Shown piece by piece: positions 15,276-23,806 of a DNA stretch of 24,336 nt. The stretch is from UBA1402 sp964488495 (GTDB taxonomy: Bacteria; Bacteroidota; Bacteroidia; Bacteroidales; UBA1402). The stretch spans positions 1 to 24,336 of the forward strand of contig CAZAUQ010000037.1 in NCBI GenBank assembly GCA_964488495.1. Reading direction: 5' to 3'. Within the stretch, counting starts at the first letter, position 1. Each line of letters begins with the position of its first letter. The translations under genes were made by a program, and so were the position numbers. The notes beneath the pieces are model-generated. The model saw nothing but the letters and a program-made list of their open reading frames with translations, was not told where the DNA came from and did no database searches.

Positions 15276-16250
15276 TTAAATACGGGCAAATTCTTGCTTA
15301 GGCAATTCCTCTTCTGAATAGGTTTTACTCAAAATCCGCTTGTATATTTTACATAATGCCCAGGGGTAATACAGGCCTGCCGTAATTATAGTCAACAGGA
15401 TTTGACCCCAGAGATACAAAAAGTCTCTGCCATGATCAATATCGTAAGCGAATTTTAATTCTCTGTTTTCGCCTTTGATTCTTGTCTTTTCTGCAAAATA
15501 TTTGTACAAACGAACTATGGCCAGGGGGTAATATATTCCTGCAGTAATAAGGCTGAGCAATATTTCTAAAGCGATTTTTCCGCAAGAAGGCCAGAACTCT
15601 GTTTCCCAACTAATTTTCATATCCTTATAGTCAATATTTATCAGCCATTTATAGAACAAATAGGAATAAGGAATCATGATTAATAATACCACGATTTGAT
15701 TTATTAAAACTTGACCAGTGATAAGTTGACCAGTGATATTTCCTGATGCAAAGTCCGGGAAAACAAAATACATTAGTACGGAAAGAATCAACATTGGTAT
15801 AAAAACCAGCAACAATATAAGGAGGAAAAGCTTAGCACCCTTAGCGTTAAATTGCAGATTTTGTCCATCATATGATGTATTGTTGATAAAATACTTATAA
15901 ATATTTTTGATAAACCAGGCCATATAGATGCCCAGCGTAATTATACTCAGGAAATAACCCAGTAGAATTACCCCTAAATATTTACCAAAACTACCGCTAA
16001 AAACGAGGGTTTTGTCTTTGTATTGCAAACCTTCAATCATTAATTTTGTAATATAAAAAACAAAGACAAAAGAAATCAGTATCAACAAAAGGAAGGCAAG
16101 TAATATCATTATGGAAGAACCCACTTCCGGGCTTAGGTCTTTCATGTTTAGTGTAATAAGCACATACGGCAGTACAAAAAAGGCCAGGAACAACAACCAA
16201 ATGAGAAAAAGTCTTTTCCCCTCGAGTAAAAAATTGAAATAGTTTTTCAT
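15276..16250 (-). CDS. DUF898/YjgN-like inner-membrane protein with three internal repeats
   Basis: 324 residues with about seven to eight hydrophobic segments. The pattern (I/L)(L)S(I/L)IT(L/A)GIYxPxxxxxxYKYxxxxT recurs at about 98-134, 230-267 and 283-312 (LSIITLGIYMAWFIKNIYKY, LSLITAGIYYPLAIVRLYKY, LTIITAGLYYPWALCKIYKR). This is the hallmark of the DUF898 (YjgN) family, whose function is unknown. The frame is open to 16286, but I use the ATG at 16250 (MKNYFNFLLEGKR), because a good promoter -7 box (16274-16281) falls inside the longer version. It is probably expressed as a first gene, perhaps with the two lipoprotein genes downstream, after an 80-bp gap. Confidence 0.8.
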   Translation of the reverse strand: MKNYFNFLLEGKRLFLIWLLFLAFFVLPYVLITLNMKDLSPEVGSSIMILLAFLLLILISFVFVFYITKLMIEGLQYKDKTLVFSGSFGKYLGVILLGYFLSIITLGIYMAWFIKNIYKYFINNTSYDGQNLQFNAKGAKLFLLILLLVFIPMLILSVLMYFVFPDFASGNITGQLITGQVLINQIVVLLIMIPYSYLFYKWLINIDYKDMKISWETEFWPSCGKIALEILLSLITAGIYYPLAIVRLYKYFAEKTRIKGENRELKFAYDIDHGRDFLYLWGQILLTIITAGLYYPWALCKIYKRILSKTYSEEELPKQEFARI

Positions 16251-16273
16251 GGTATTATGATTAATAAGTTTGG

Positions 16274-16303
16274 CAAATGTAAACAAAATTTATTATTTAC
16301 AAA
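16274..16303 (-). promoter_or_regulatory. Bacteroidota promoter of the DUF898-like gene
   Basis: The minus strand has TACATTTG (16274-16281, fits TAnnTTTG) and, 18 bp upstream, TTTG (16300-16303) as a -33 element. This is the only promoter in the window with both elements near the right distance. It lies 24 bp before the ATG at 16250 and supports that start. Confidence 0.55.
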
Positions 16304-16413
16304 TAATTTATTTGCCATTTTAACAAGCTATTTGCTTGAGCAATTTCAACCGGAATAATAATCCGGATTAATTGGTATTTTAGTTATAGTTGATGCTGCT
16401 TTGTGTAAATTCA

Positions 16414-17040
16414 TCAAGACCAGGAAACTGCTTGTTTTATACTCACTAAGCCAGGCTGGTTATTATAATTTATAACAGAATTCATCACTCCCAATAATTC
16501 ATTTACTTTCTCAAAATTCGATCCCATCGGAATTTTTATTATGGATACCTGGGGATCTTTGACTTTTATGATTAGGTTGTAATTGTGAGTGATTATTTCC
16601 TTATCGGAAATTACGCTGCTTTCGAAGCATGATGTATGATATGTATCGTATTCAAAGCCTCTTAACGAATCCGTTTCAGCTGTATTCGATTTACTCACAA
16701 AAGCCGCCTCTCCTTTAAGAATTCTTTGGTTGTCGGTATACGTACAAGACGATAACTCTGAGTAGAAGTAAATCTTTCCCTGTAGCATGACCCGTCTTGA
16801 TCTGCTAAAGACCATTATTTCTTCGTTCAGATTGTATTCTTTAAGTGACAGTGTATAGGTAGGATTTCCATACTTTAAAGTGATTACCCGTTTTTGTTTG
16901 CGGTATCTCTGTTGCAAAACAATCCTTTCTTTTTCCCATTCTTCCTTTTGTTGTATTTTTTTCAGCTTTTTTTCTCCTGAGAGCGCAAACAAACCAGAGA
17001 TGGAAGAAATAACAAAAGAGAACATACTGCTTAATTTCAT
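16414..17040 (-). CDS. Hypothetical protein with N-terminal hydrophobic segment and basic coiled-coil
   Basis: I do not recognise this 208-residue protein. Residues 6-21 (FSFVISSISGLFALSG) are moderately hydrophobic and could be a membrane anchor or uncleaved signal. Residues 22-51 (EKKLKKIQQKEEWEKERI, then QQRYRKQKR) form a charged helix, likely coiled-coil. The rest has alternating strand patterns (TYTLSLKEYNLNEEIMVFS, GKIYFYSELSSCTYTD, YNLIIKVKDPQVSIIKIPMG) and reads like a small beta-domain, possibly PH-like; this is only an impression. No catalytic motif and no clear -7 promoter box are seen. The neighbouring DUF898-like gene is 163 bp downstream on the same strand. Low G+C relative to the flanking housekeeping genes is apparent by eye. 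Confidence 0.65.
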   Translation of the reverse strand: MKLSSMFSFVISSISGLFALSGEKKLKKIQQKEEWEKERIVLQQRYRKQKRVITLKYGNPTYTLSLKEYNLNEEIMVFSRSRRVMLQGKIYFYSELSSCTYTDNQRILKGEAAFVSKSNTAETDSLRGFEYDTYHTSCFESSVISDKEIITHNYNLIIKVKDPQVSIIKIPMGSNFEKVNELLGVMNSVINYNNQPGLVSIKQAVSWS

Positions 17041-17439
17041 TGTGCCAAATTTTTACTGCCTATACTATTATTTAATCACTCTTTGCCCCGATACCTCATG
17101 ACTGAATTCATAATGACAGATTTCTGAGGAATCAAATACTGATACAAAAGTGCATACAGAATATGTTAATTTTTTATAACCACCAAAAAGTTTCGCTATT
17201 CCGCACTGTCCTTCAGCTAGTTAATACTAAAAAGTTTCGCGATATTCCGATGGTTATTGTATATCACTCTTGAGGCCAAAAATCAAAATGCTCGATTTCA
17301 TCGATATTTCTTATTTTTTTGAAATTCGTTGTGATTATTCGTTTTTGGGGAGAAAAGGGCTGAAATAATTAATAAAAGCCCGGAGATTCAATCCTGGGTG
17401 CCTGACACAATTAAAGATACCTGTAAGAAAGTAAGTAAG
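17041..17439. other. Gene-poor, A+T-rich intergenic stretch with a short direct repeat
   Basis: No credible coding frame is seen on either strand. The only structure I find is AAAAAGTTTCGC at 17185-17196 and again at 17229-17240 (44 bp apart). Each copy is followed within a few bases by TATTCCG. The stretch has no tRNA, no clear TAnnTTTG box and no inverted repeat long enough to suggest an insertion sequence. It separates the unknown 208-residue gene from the tRNA-Arg terminator. Confidence 0.6.
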
Positions 17440-17485
17440 AAAAAAATGAAAGCTGCTTCAACTCAATGGTCAAAACAGCTTTCAT
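17440..17485 (-). terminator. Rho-independent terminator of tRNA-Arg
   Basis: On the minus strand ATGAAAGCTG (complement of 17476-17485) pairs with CAGCTTTCAT (complement of 17446-17455) around a 20-nt loop. A TTTTTTT tract follows (17446-17440). It lies just past the 3' end of the tRNA. Confidence 0.7.
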
Positions 17486-17497
17486 CTAATTTCAAGG

Positions 17498-17569
17498 TAG
17501 TCCCGCCGAGAATCGAACTCGAATCTAAAGTTTAGGAAACTTCCATTCTATCCATTGAACTACAGGACC
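17498..17569 (-). tRNA. tRNA-Arg(CCT)
   Basis: A 72-nt cloverleaf on the minus strand. The acceptor GGTCCTG pairs with CGGGACT, with G-U pairs at the first and sixth positions. The D-arm is GTTC-AATGGATA-GAAT, the anticodon stem GAAGT/ACTTT with loop TTCCTAA (anticodon CCT), the variable loop AGAT, and the T-arm TCGAG-TTCGATT-CTCGG. The discriminator base is A. The CCA end is not encoded (the DNA continues CCT). Layout matches the E. coli CCT isoacceptor. Confidence 0.93.
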
Positions 17570-17591
17570 GGTATACAAAATAATTCAGGCG

Positions 17592-17623
17592 CAAAAATAA
17601 GGCTAATTTTCGGATTGGACAAG
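17592..17623 (-). promoter_or_regulatory. Promoter of tRNA-Arg
   Basis: The minus strand has TATTTTTG (17592-17599, fits TAnnTTTG) and CTTG (17620-17623) 20 bp upstream as a near -33 element. Transcription would begin roughly 15 nt before the tRNA 5' end. Confidence 0.5.
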
Positions 17624-17651
17624 CATGATCTTCCTCAGGTTCTACGCTTAT

Positions 17652-18386
17652 CTACGTATCTTGGTTCATAAAAAGTTCCTGCAAAACATCCAGCGACTTT
17701 ATCCTGGGGAAATCGATCAAATGCAAGCGGTAATAATCCAGTGTCTGGCGCAATATTCGCTGACGCTGAAGACGGTCGTAACGAAAGGCCGGCATATTTT
17801 CGAAAGTAATGCGCAACAATACAGCAAAGCCCTGAGCATCTTCGGGCGACAACCAGTCCTTGTGCGAAGGTCTGAGCGAACAAAAAGTACCGGCCTGTAA
17901 ATCGAAGTATTTATTCGGAGCCTTGTCATCCAAATTGGGATAAAAGCCCAAATAACGCGTCAGCTTAATTAAAAAAACCAAATGAAAATTGGCTGTACCC
18001 TGCCGGCAAAGATCGAGAATCTCTACCGATTGCACCAAAAAGTCGAACAAGGCCGGATTGGATTCCCTTTCCTCCAGAGCCCGGTACAACACTTCTGCCA
18101 AAAACAAAGCAATGGCGTTTTTAGCGGGATCCACCGGTATTCCCGTAAATGCATACAAGCTGCGAGCCTCTTTGATGCGTTGCAATTCCCGGCTACCCTT
18201 GTGGTCTGCCTCGTATTCAATAATAGACAAGGGTTGAAACAGCGATTGCCTCAGCCTGCTGTTTTTGTGATTTCTTGCCAGCAGGTAAGGCTGCCGCCCG
18301 AACTCCCTGGTATAGAGATGCACCACAGAGAAAGCATCGCTATAGGGAATCTGGTGCAAAACAAGAGCCTGGCTTCGAACCAACAT
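17652..18386 (-). CDS. recO: DNA repair protein RecO
   Basis: RecO binds single-stranded DNA and SSB, anneals strands and, with RecR, loads RecA in the RecFOR recombination pathway. The 244-residue length is normal. The N-terminal OB-fold start is characteristic (MLVRSQALVLHQIPYSD, then VVHLYTREFGRQPYLLARN), followed by the helical C-terminal domain (FLAEVLYRALEERESNPALF, GFYPNLDDKAPNKYFDLQAG). The Cys4 zinc cluster of some RecO proteins is absent, as is common in Bacteroidota. It is the last gene of the NUDIX-TPR-barrel-recO unit, starting 6 bp after the barrel gene's stop. The role in repair seems unrelated to the upstream envelope genes. No clear terminator follows; tRNA-Arg has its own promoter 52 bp downstream. 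Confidence 0.9.
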   Translation of the reverse strand: MLVRSQALVLHQIPYSDAFSVVHLYTREFGRQPYLLARNHKNSRLRQSLFQPLSIIEYEADHKGSRELQRIKEARSLYAFTGIPVDPAKNAIALFLAEVLYRALEERESNPALFDFLVQSVEILDLCRQGTANFHLVFLIKLTRYLGFYPNLDDKAPNKYFDLQAGTFCSLRPSHKDWLSPEDAQGFAVLLRITFENMPAFRYDRLQRQRILRQTLDYYRLHLIDFPRIKSLDVLQELFMNQDT

Positions 18387-18392
18387 ATCAGT

Positions 18393-20210
18393 TTAGAAAG
18401 AATAGGAAGCCCCTGCTACAGCCGTAAAGCCCTGAGAGGGATAAGCATTCCATACCTCATAGAATTGATTCAGGACATTGTTCAGATGCAAAAAGACACC
18501 CAGTCGGCGGGTAATCTCGTAAGATCCTCCCAATGACAGGTAATGAATATCGGGCAAACGACGATACGCATTAAAATAATCGGGAGCAAAGCGAGTCCCT
18601 TCCCAATGGTAGGAAACAAAAAAAGCAGTTTGATCTGTAGGCGTCAGATTGAGCAAGGCCTCAGCTTCGAAAGCGGGTTTGTGCCAAGGTCTGCGCGCAT
18701 TGCTGCTTAACAGTAAATCCGTCTTGACATTGTCTGAAGAAACTATATAGTGGTTATAGCTGAATTTACCGCTCAGGTTCAGGGTCTTTTTATAGGCATA
18801 ATTAAAGCCCAGGCCCAGGTACAGCTTATTCATTTTTACGTAATTGGCCATAAACAGCCTGCTGTAACTCAAGTGATTCAAACCACCGCTGTCCACAGGC
18901 AGGGCATTGTAAAACATCGCTACATCTCTGGTAAAAGAATAACCGGTGAATGCGGTCATATTAAGGCCCGAAAGCGGTTTAATCTGCAAAGCTCCCCTCA
19001 GGGCCACCGGGCTGTACTCGGGCAACAGCCGAATAGAAGGATCCAGATAAGAATTGAGTTCCAGTCCTTCGCGATAAGAATAGAACCTCTGTCCTCCTTC
19101 GATTTCAAAATTAAATTTCGCCCAGTTGCCCAAAGGTCTGTTTACCGAAGCGGTAGGAGCAATCAATAACTTTTGTCCGCCTAAATAGGACAAGCGAAAT
19201 CCCAGCCCAAAATCCCATAGTCCCAGGGTGTACGTCGCGTGAGGATTTATTTCTAGCCAAAAGGCATTGGCCGGTACATCGTTAAAAGCCGGAAAAGCAG
19301 GATCGTACTGCATGTGATCGGCCAGGCTGAATCTTTGCGAAGAGGCCTCGCGCTGATAAAACAGTGCCCTGACTCTGCTTTCTAAACCGATACCCAGTTT
19401 ATCGTTGATTTGATAGTTAAGAACAAGGTTGGCATCCAATTCCGTTTCGGCAGGGCCTGCTCCTGCCAGACTGTCTTTGGCCAGGGCTTTGCCCAGACGA
19501 AAATAATGTGCATCCACATTCAAAGCGTAATCAAAAGCTTTATCCCAGGGCTTTGACTCAATTCCCAGGCTGAGCTTCGTGTCCGAAAACCACTGCATAT
19601 CAGGCACCACCAAACTGTCCCTGTTTTGCAAAGGTAAATTACTCCAGGAACGGCCGTAATAATTCCAGGCATAAAATCGTTCGGACAGACCTGCCTTGAA
19701 CTCAGCCGAATTCAAATGCCACTGGTAATTGAGTCCCAAACGACTGTCCACATGCTTAGCTCTGGCTGCCAGATCGGGCTGAAGAGTGACTTTCCCAAAA
19801 GAAGAACGATGCCAGGCAGTCAAATCGAGCAAATGCCTGGGTCCTTTCAAAATAGTCCATTGGGCATCGCCCAGGGTAGCCCAGTGATAACCGGCTCCCA
19901 ACCTGACGTATGCTTTTTGCTCGCGGGCCGGAAAGTAGCTGCGGGCCTCGGCGGCTCGCAAAGGGACGTATTCTCCGGGTGTCAGTGTCGGCGCCTCAGA
20001 CAAAGAGAAACGAACTTCGGTCTCCTTGGTTCTGAGATCTTCGGTTTCTGGCACACGGTAGATTTTACCGGCCGTTTCGAGCATAGGATTGTATTCTTTT
20101 TCGATCATGAGATCTCTTCTGATCAGGCTGTCCTGGGCTGCCTGAGCCGACAAAGACAGTGCGAGAAGGCTAAAAATGCCTGCTAAGAAGTATCGGGTAT
20201 TCTTTTTCAT
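18393..20210 (-). CDS. Outer-membrane beta-barrel protein (TonB-receptor-like barrel without plug)
   Basis: 605 residues. The signal peptide is MKKNTRYFLAGIFSLLALSLSAQA. Residues ~30-95 form a short periplasmic segment with DLMIEKEYNPMLETAGKIYR and a run of VPETEDLRTKETEVRF. Then come many amphipathic strands with aromatic girdles (YVRLGAGYHWATLG, LSLGGSYEITRRLGVFLHLN) and the C-terminal Phe (AGASYSF), the usual signal for outer-membrane insertion. No TonB box or plug domain is recognised, so uptake by TonB is not evident. Its TPR partner gene ends 2 bp upstream, and recO begins 6 bp downstream. The EKEYNP-type N-terminal segment recurs in Bacteroidota barrel proteins as far as I recall, but I know of no assigned function. 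A transport, assembly or structural role is possible. Confidence 0.8.
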   Translation of the reverse strand: MKKNTRYFLAGIFSLLALSLSAQAAQDSLIRRDLMIEKEYNPMLETAGKIYRVPETEDLRTKETEVRFSLSEAPTLTPGEYVPLRAAEARSYFPAREQKAYVRLGAGYHWATLGDAQWTILKGPRHLLDLTAWHRSSFGKVTLQPDLAARAKHVDSRLGLNYQWHLNSAEFKAGLSERFYAWNYYGRSWSNLPLQNRDSLVVPDMQWFSDTKLSLGIESKPWDKAFDYALNVDAHYFRLGKALAKDSLAGAGPAETELDANLVLNYQINDKLGIGLESRVRALFYQREASSQRFSLADHMQYDPAFPAFNDVPANAFWLEINPHATYTLGLWDFGLGFRLSYLGGQKLLIAPTASVNRPLGNWAKFNFEIEGGQRFYSYREGLELNSYLDPSIRLLPEYSPVALRGALQIKPLSGLNMTAFTGYSFTRDVAMFYNALPVDSGGLNHLSYSRLFMANYVKMNKLYLGLGFNYAYKKTLNLSGKFSYNHYIVSSDNVKTDLLLSSNARRPWHKPAFEAEALLNLTPTDQTAFFVSYHWEGTRFAPDYFNAYRRLPDIHYLSLGGSYEITRRLGVFLHLNNVLNQFYEVWNAYPSQGFTAVAGASYSF

Positions 20211-20212
20211 AG

Positions 20213-23200
20213 CTATTCTTTACTGCGTTGGGCGATATCGTCCAAACGTGTTTGAATCATACCGGCAATTTCGTCGTCGGCCTTGTAATTTTCCTTCAGA
20301 CTCATCAGGTATTGCCTGGCCTGGAAATAATCTTTACGTTGAATATAAATATCGGACAAAAGCACAAAACAACGGGCCAGCCAATAGGATTGCGAGGTGC
20401 CGTCGCGCAGGAATGACTGGGCAATTTCTTCGGCCTTTTTCAGATCGTTTTTGTTGAACCAATATTCGGCCAGGAGGAAACGGGCTTCCGCCCCGAAAGC
20501 GGTCTGCGATTCTTCGGCCAGGCGTTGCAAATCGGAGAGTGCTTCGTCAGCTCTGTTCAGCTCCATCAAGGCGATAGTTTTACGGAATAAAGCTTCACGT
20601 TGCAAACTGGGTGACAAATTTTCTTCTGACAGCAATTGATCGGCGGCTGCCGGTATGCTTTCGTTACGCCTGAGCGCATACAGACAACGCAAGATGCCGC
20701 TCCTGGTACCAATACGGGTAACACGGTCTTCGGCCAGCATATCCAGTCTTTGATAATAATCCAGTGCTTTGGCGTATTCTTTTTGTTTATACTCATGCTC
20801 GGCCAACACCACCAGCGCCTCGGGCACAAAACGATGGCCGGTTTGTTTAATCACTTCCTGGAAATAAGGCAGAGCCTGGGTTGTTTTATTGTCGAGCAAG
20901 AGCAAATTGCCAGCGTGGAAGTAAGCCTCGGTGCGAAACATCCCCTGAGGATAAGCATTAATATAGTCCTGGAAACCTTTTATGGCTTCCTGATTTTTGG
21001 AGTCAAGCATCAAACGTTCGGCAGCCAGATAAGACAACGAGTCTTTTTCGCTGCGTTCTATCCGCACCCCGCTGCCCAGATTGTCTATATAACTAAGGTA
21101 TTCGGGCACCCGGTTGACGGCCACAAAGATCATCTTCAGGTCGTTGATGGCAGTTTGAGCTTCCTGGCTGCCCGGATATTGGCTGATTACCTTTTTATAG
21201 GCAGCAATGGCAGCCTCCGTATTGTTGCGGTTATATTCCAGCAAACCTATCTGAATACCGGCTTTACGGGCCAGGATGTTGTTGGGGAATTTTTGCATCA
21301 GTTTTTCAAAAACAGGCATGGCCTCGGCAGGACGATGCAGGGCAATATAAGCCCGGCCTTGTTCATAGAGTGCGTCATCCAGGTAATCCGACAGGGGAAA
21401 ACGTTCTTCAAAAGTGCCAAAGAGACGTGCTTTTTCTTCGTGACGCTTCTGCAGGCCCATACTAAATCCGCGTTGAAATACTGCGTAGTCGTTGCCGGTT
21501 TCAGAAAGCTTGTCGCTCATATTGTAGTATTCTTCGGCCTGACTATAACTGCGGGCATGGAAATAACAATCGCCGATGCGGTTCAAAGCATCAGAATAAG
21601 TGTTATCGTTGCGAATTTCCTTAAACTGGCTGTATTTAAGAAACCAATTCAGTGCTTCCGAATATTGTTTCAGGTTATAATAGGAATAACCCAAATTGTA
21701 ATGAGCCAGTTGCCAGGCTTTATATGACGTAGCATTGGGGGAGTTAAGGAAACGCAGATAATCGTTGGAAGCAGCCTTAAGGTTTTCGAGACGATAATGG
21801 CTTTCTCCTCTCCAGAAGTAGGTTTCGGGAGCCTCCAACTTGAGCTGACCGGCTAGCTGAATCGAAGAATTAAAATAAGTCAGGGCTTCTTTATAGGCTG
21901 CGTTGTTGAATTTGTCCATACCCATCAAAAAGAGCAGTTTGCTTTTGGTTTCCAGCAAATCCTTGCTTGGATTGACAATTTTGTTCAACACATCCAAAGA
22001 AGCCTGGTAATTTTTGGTACTCAAAAAAGCATCGGCCAAATGCCCGTATACACGATTGGCATAACGGGAATTGGGGAATTCTGTCAGGATGCGCTCGAAA
22101 GCCCTTACCTGTTCATTAAAAGGCGAAAAGGATGTTTGGTAGCATAGGAGAGCATAATTGTACAGGGCACTTTCTTTGACTTCTAAATCCCGGTCATTGA
22201 GCGAGGCCTGTTCAAAACTCATGCGGGCCTGGTCAAATTTTTGCTGTTGCAGGTAGCATAAGCCAAGGTGATATTCGGCATTCTGTGCCAGCGCATCGCC
22301 CCCCTGGCTTACTTGCAGGAAATAACTCACTGCTTGTTCGTATTCTTTGGCAATATAATGGTTGATGGCAATACGATAAGCGTCCGAACGCAAAAGTTCC
22401 GGATTGTATCTGAGGTATTTGGTATAGTATTCCTGCGAAAGGACATAGTCCTTTAGTTCATAATAACCGGCTGCCGACAGACGATAAAGCTCAATGCGTT
22501 CAGATTCGTTGGGATCTTCCTGCAGGAGTTTCTCGGCAATCTCGAGCATTTCCTTGTTTTTGCCCTGATCAAAATAAAGCTGCATTATGTAATAAGGCAC
22601 GATGCGTTCATATTCGGGATGGGCGGAAATGTTGCCGAATCCTTCGAGGGCTTCTTCTGTGCGGCCCTGACGATAATCTATAAAAGCCAGGTAATAGGTT
22701 GAAGCCGATACATAGCGTTTATCAACCTGCAACAAGTTCTTGAACAAAGTCCGGGCTTTGTCTAACTCATCGAGCTGCAAATATGTAAAGGCCAAATGAA
22801 AATTATAATCGGCCTCTTCTTTTTTTGAAAAATCCTTGATGCGGCAAGAGAGGAAAAAAGCCAAAGCATCCTGATACTGACGGGCGTTCATGGCATTCGT
22901 CCCCAACATGTAATAGGCTCTGGAAGCCTGAACGGACAAAGGGAATTCCCTGATAAATTCCTTGAGCAACAAACTGCTTTCCATGCGATTCAGTTCGTAA
23001 GAGCTGGCAGCATACATGAATCGGGCATTTTCCCTGAGATTTTCCGGCAAGGTCTGCACTTGTTCAAACCAGGTATCGAGAGTCCGGAAGCAATAAGCAT
23101 ACTCCCCGGCATTGAATTGTTCACTTGCCAGGCGGTATAACCAGGTGGGGCCTTTTTTTTGACTATTCTCCTGCGCAGAGGCAAAATGGCCGGCAGAAAA

Positions 23201-23251
23201 AATCATTATCATCAAAAAAATCAGGCTAATCCGTTTTATGTAACTAAACAT
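20213..23251 (-). CDS. Large exported tetratricopeptide-repeat protein
   Basis: A 1012-residue protein made almost wholly of TPR-type helix pairs. Examples are AYYMLGTNAMNARQYQDALA, YHLGLCYLQQQKFDQARMSF and AHYNLGYSYYNLKQYSEALN, with some 20 or more repeats judged by eye. The signal peptide MFSYIKRISLIFLMIMIFSAGHFASAQ sets the start at 23251. A longer start at 23275 would overlap the NUDIX gene and bury the signal. Repeats with YPGSQEAQTA and FPNSRYANR recall the CpoB/YbgF and BamD type of periplasmic TPR. It sits 2 bp before an outer-membrane barrel gene, so the two may form an envelope complex, with the TPR protein as periplasmic scaffold. That is inference; no family with a known function is identified. 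Confidence 0.85.
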   Translation of the reverse strand: MFSYIKRISLIFLMIMIFSAGHFASAQENSQKKGPTWLYRLASEQFNAGEYAYCFRTLDTWFEQVQTLPENLRENARFMYAASSYELNRMESSLLLKEFIREFPLSVQASRAYYMLGTNAMNARQYQDALAFFLSCRIKDFSKKEEADYNFHLAFTYLQLDELDKARTLFKNLLQVDKRYVSASTYYLAFIDYRQGRTEEALEGFGNISAHPEYERIVPYYIMQLYFDQGKNKEMLEIAEKLLQEDPNESERIELYRLSAAGYYELKDYVLSQEYYTKYLRYNPELLRSDAYRIAINHYIAKEYEQAVSYFLQVSQGGDALAQNAEYHLGLCYLQQQKFDQARMSFEQASLNDRDLEVKESALYNYALLCYQTSFSPFNEQVRAFERILTEFPNSRYANRVYGHLADAFLSTKNYQASLDVLNKIVNPSKDLLETKSKLLFLMGMDKFNNAAYKEALTYFNSSIQLAGQLKLEAPETYFWRGESHYRLENLKAASNDYLRFLNSPNATSYKAWQLAHYNLGYSYYNLKQYSEALNWFLKYSQFKEIRNDNTYSDALNRIGDCYFHARSYSQAEEYYNMSDKLSETGNDYAVFQRGFSMGLQKRHEEKARLFGTFEERFPLSDYLDDALYEQGRAYIALHRPAEAMPVFEKLMQKFPNNILARKAGIQIGLLEYNRNNTEAAIAAYKKVISQYPGSQEAQTAINDLKMIFVAVNRVPEYLSYIDNLGSGVRIERSEKDSLSYLAAERLMLDSKNQEAIKGFQDYINAYPQGMFRTEAYFHAGNLLLLDNKTTQALPYFQEVIKQTGHRFVPEALVVLAEHEYKQKEYAKALDYYQRLDMLAEDRVTRIGTRSGILRCLYALRRNESIPAAADQLLSEENLSPSLQREALFRKTIALMELNRADEALSDLQRLAEESQTAFGAEARFLLAEYWFNKNDLKKAEEIAQSFLRDGTSQSYWLARCFVLLSDIYIQRKDYFQARQYLMSLKENYKADDEIAGMIQTRLDDIAQRSKE

Positions 23252-23252
23252 A

Positions 23253-23789
23253 TTATCGAATTTGTGGGGTTTCATTTAAAAATGCAATAATACCTTTTTT
23301 AATTGAATCCAGCCCGAAATCAGCCGGATAAATTTTGTTAAGCGGGCAGAAGAAGGCCTCTTTCACATCGTCATTGGCCTGTATGGAACCGAATTCTTTG
23401 ATGCGGCAAAGAAAGAAAAAATCCAGGGTGTGGATCTCCAGGCCGGAGTACTTATAGACATTGGGCAACGAAAAAAGGTATTGCATACTGTCTACTTTGA
23501 GCGATAATTCTTCGTGAAATTCACGCCTTAGTGCTTCTTCGATGTTTTCGCCCATATCTGCGAAGCCTCCCGGCAAATCGAGGCTGCCGGCAGCCGGTTG
23601 CTTAGCTCTGCGACAAAGCAACAATTCTCCTGCGGGATTTAGAATAAAAGCAGCCGCGGAGGCTGCCACATTGAAATAATACACAAAGCCGCAATCGATG
23701 CAACGTTTTGATTTAAAATCATTTTCGACAAATCGCCGGGAACCGCAAGCGGGACAAAACAAAAAAGGATGGAGAGGATGTTTTTTCAT
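23253..23789 (-). CDS. NUDIX hydrolase with N-terminal zinc ribbon
   Basis: A 178-residue pyrophosphohydrolase of nucleoside diphosphates linked to another moiety. Residues 12-34 carry a Cys4 zinc ribbon (CPACGS and RCIDCG). The NUDIX box GX5EX7REUXEE follows, with GGFADMGENIEEALRREF then HEEL; the Glu residues bind Mg. The ribbon-plus-NUDIX layout recalls NudC-type NADH pyrophosphatases and zinc-ribbon NUDIX proteins, but the NADH-specific SQPWPFPxS motif is absent, so the substrate is open. It is the first gene of the NUDIX-TPR-barrel-recO unit, and the TPR start is 1 bp after its stop. No separate promoter box is visible upstream; the tRNA-Asn terminator ends only 17 bp before the ATG. Confidence 0.9.
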   Translation of the reverse strand: MKKHPLHPFLFCPACGSRRFVENDFKSKRCIDCGFVYYFNVAASAAAFILNPAGELLLCRRAKQPAAGSLDLPGGFADMGENIEEALRREFHEELSLKVDSMQYLFSLPNVYKYSGLEIHTLDFFFLCRIKEFGSIQANDDVKEAFFCPLNKIYPADFGLDSIKKGIIAFLNETPQIR

Positions 23790-23806
23790 AGCTGCTGGCT
23801 GCTTAG

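Noticed and set aside
17185..17240. Start of a CRISPR or other repeat array (AAAAAGTTTCGC twice)
   Set aside because: Only two 12-bp copies, no third unit at the 44-bp period and no cas gene nearby.
17498..17569. tRNA-Arg as the attachment site of an integrated element
   Set aside because: No second copy of the tRNA 3' end and no integrase or phage gene is found in the window.
20636..21727. Long open frame on the plus strand opposite the TPR gene (about 363 codons)
   Set aside because: The opposite strand encodes obvious TPR repeats; this frame is a codon-bias shadow with no family resemblance.
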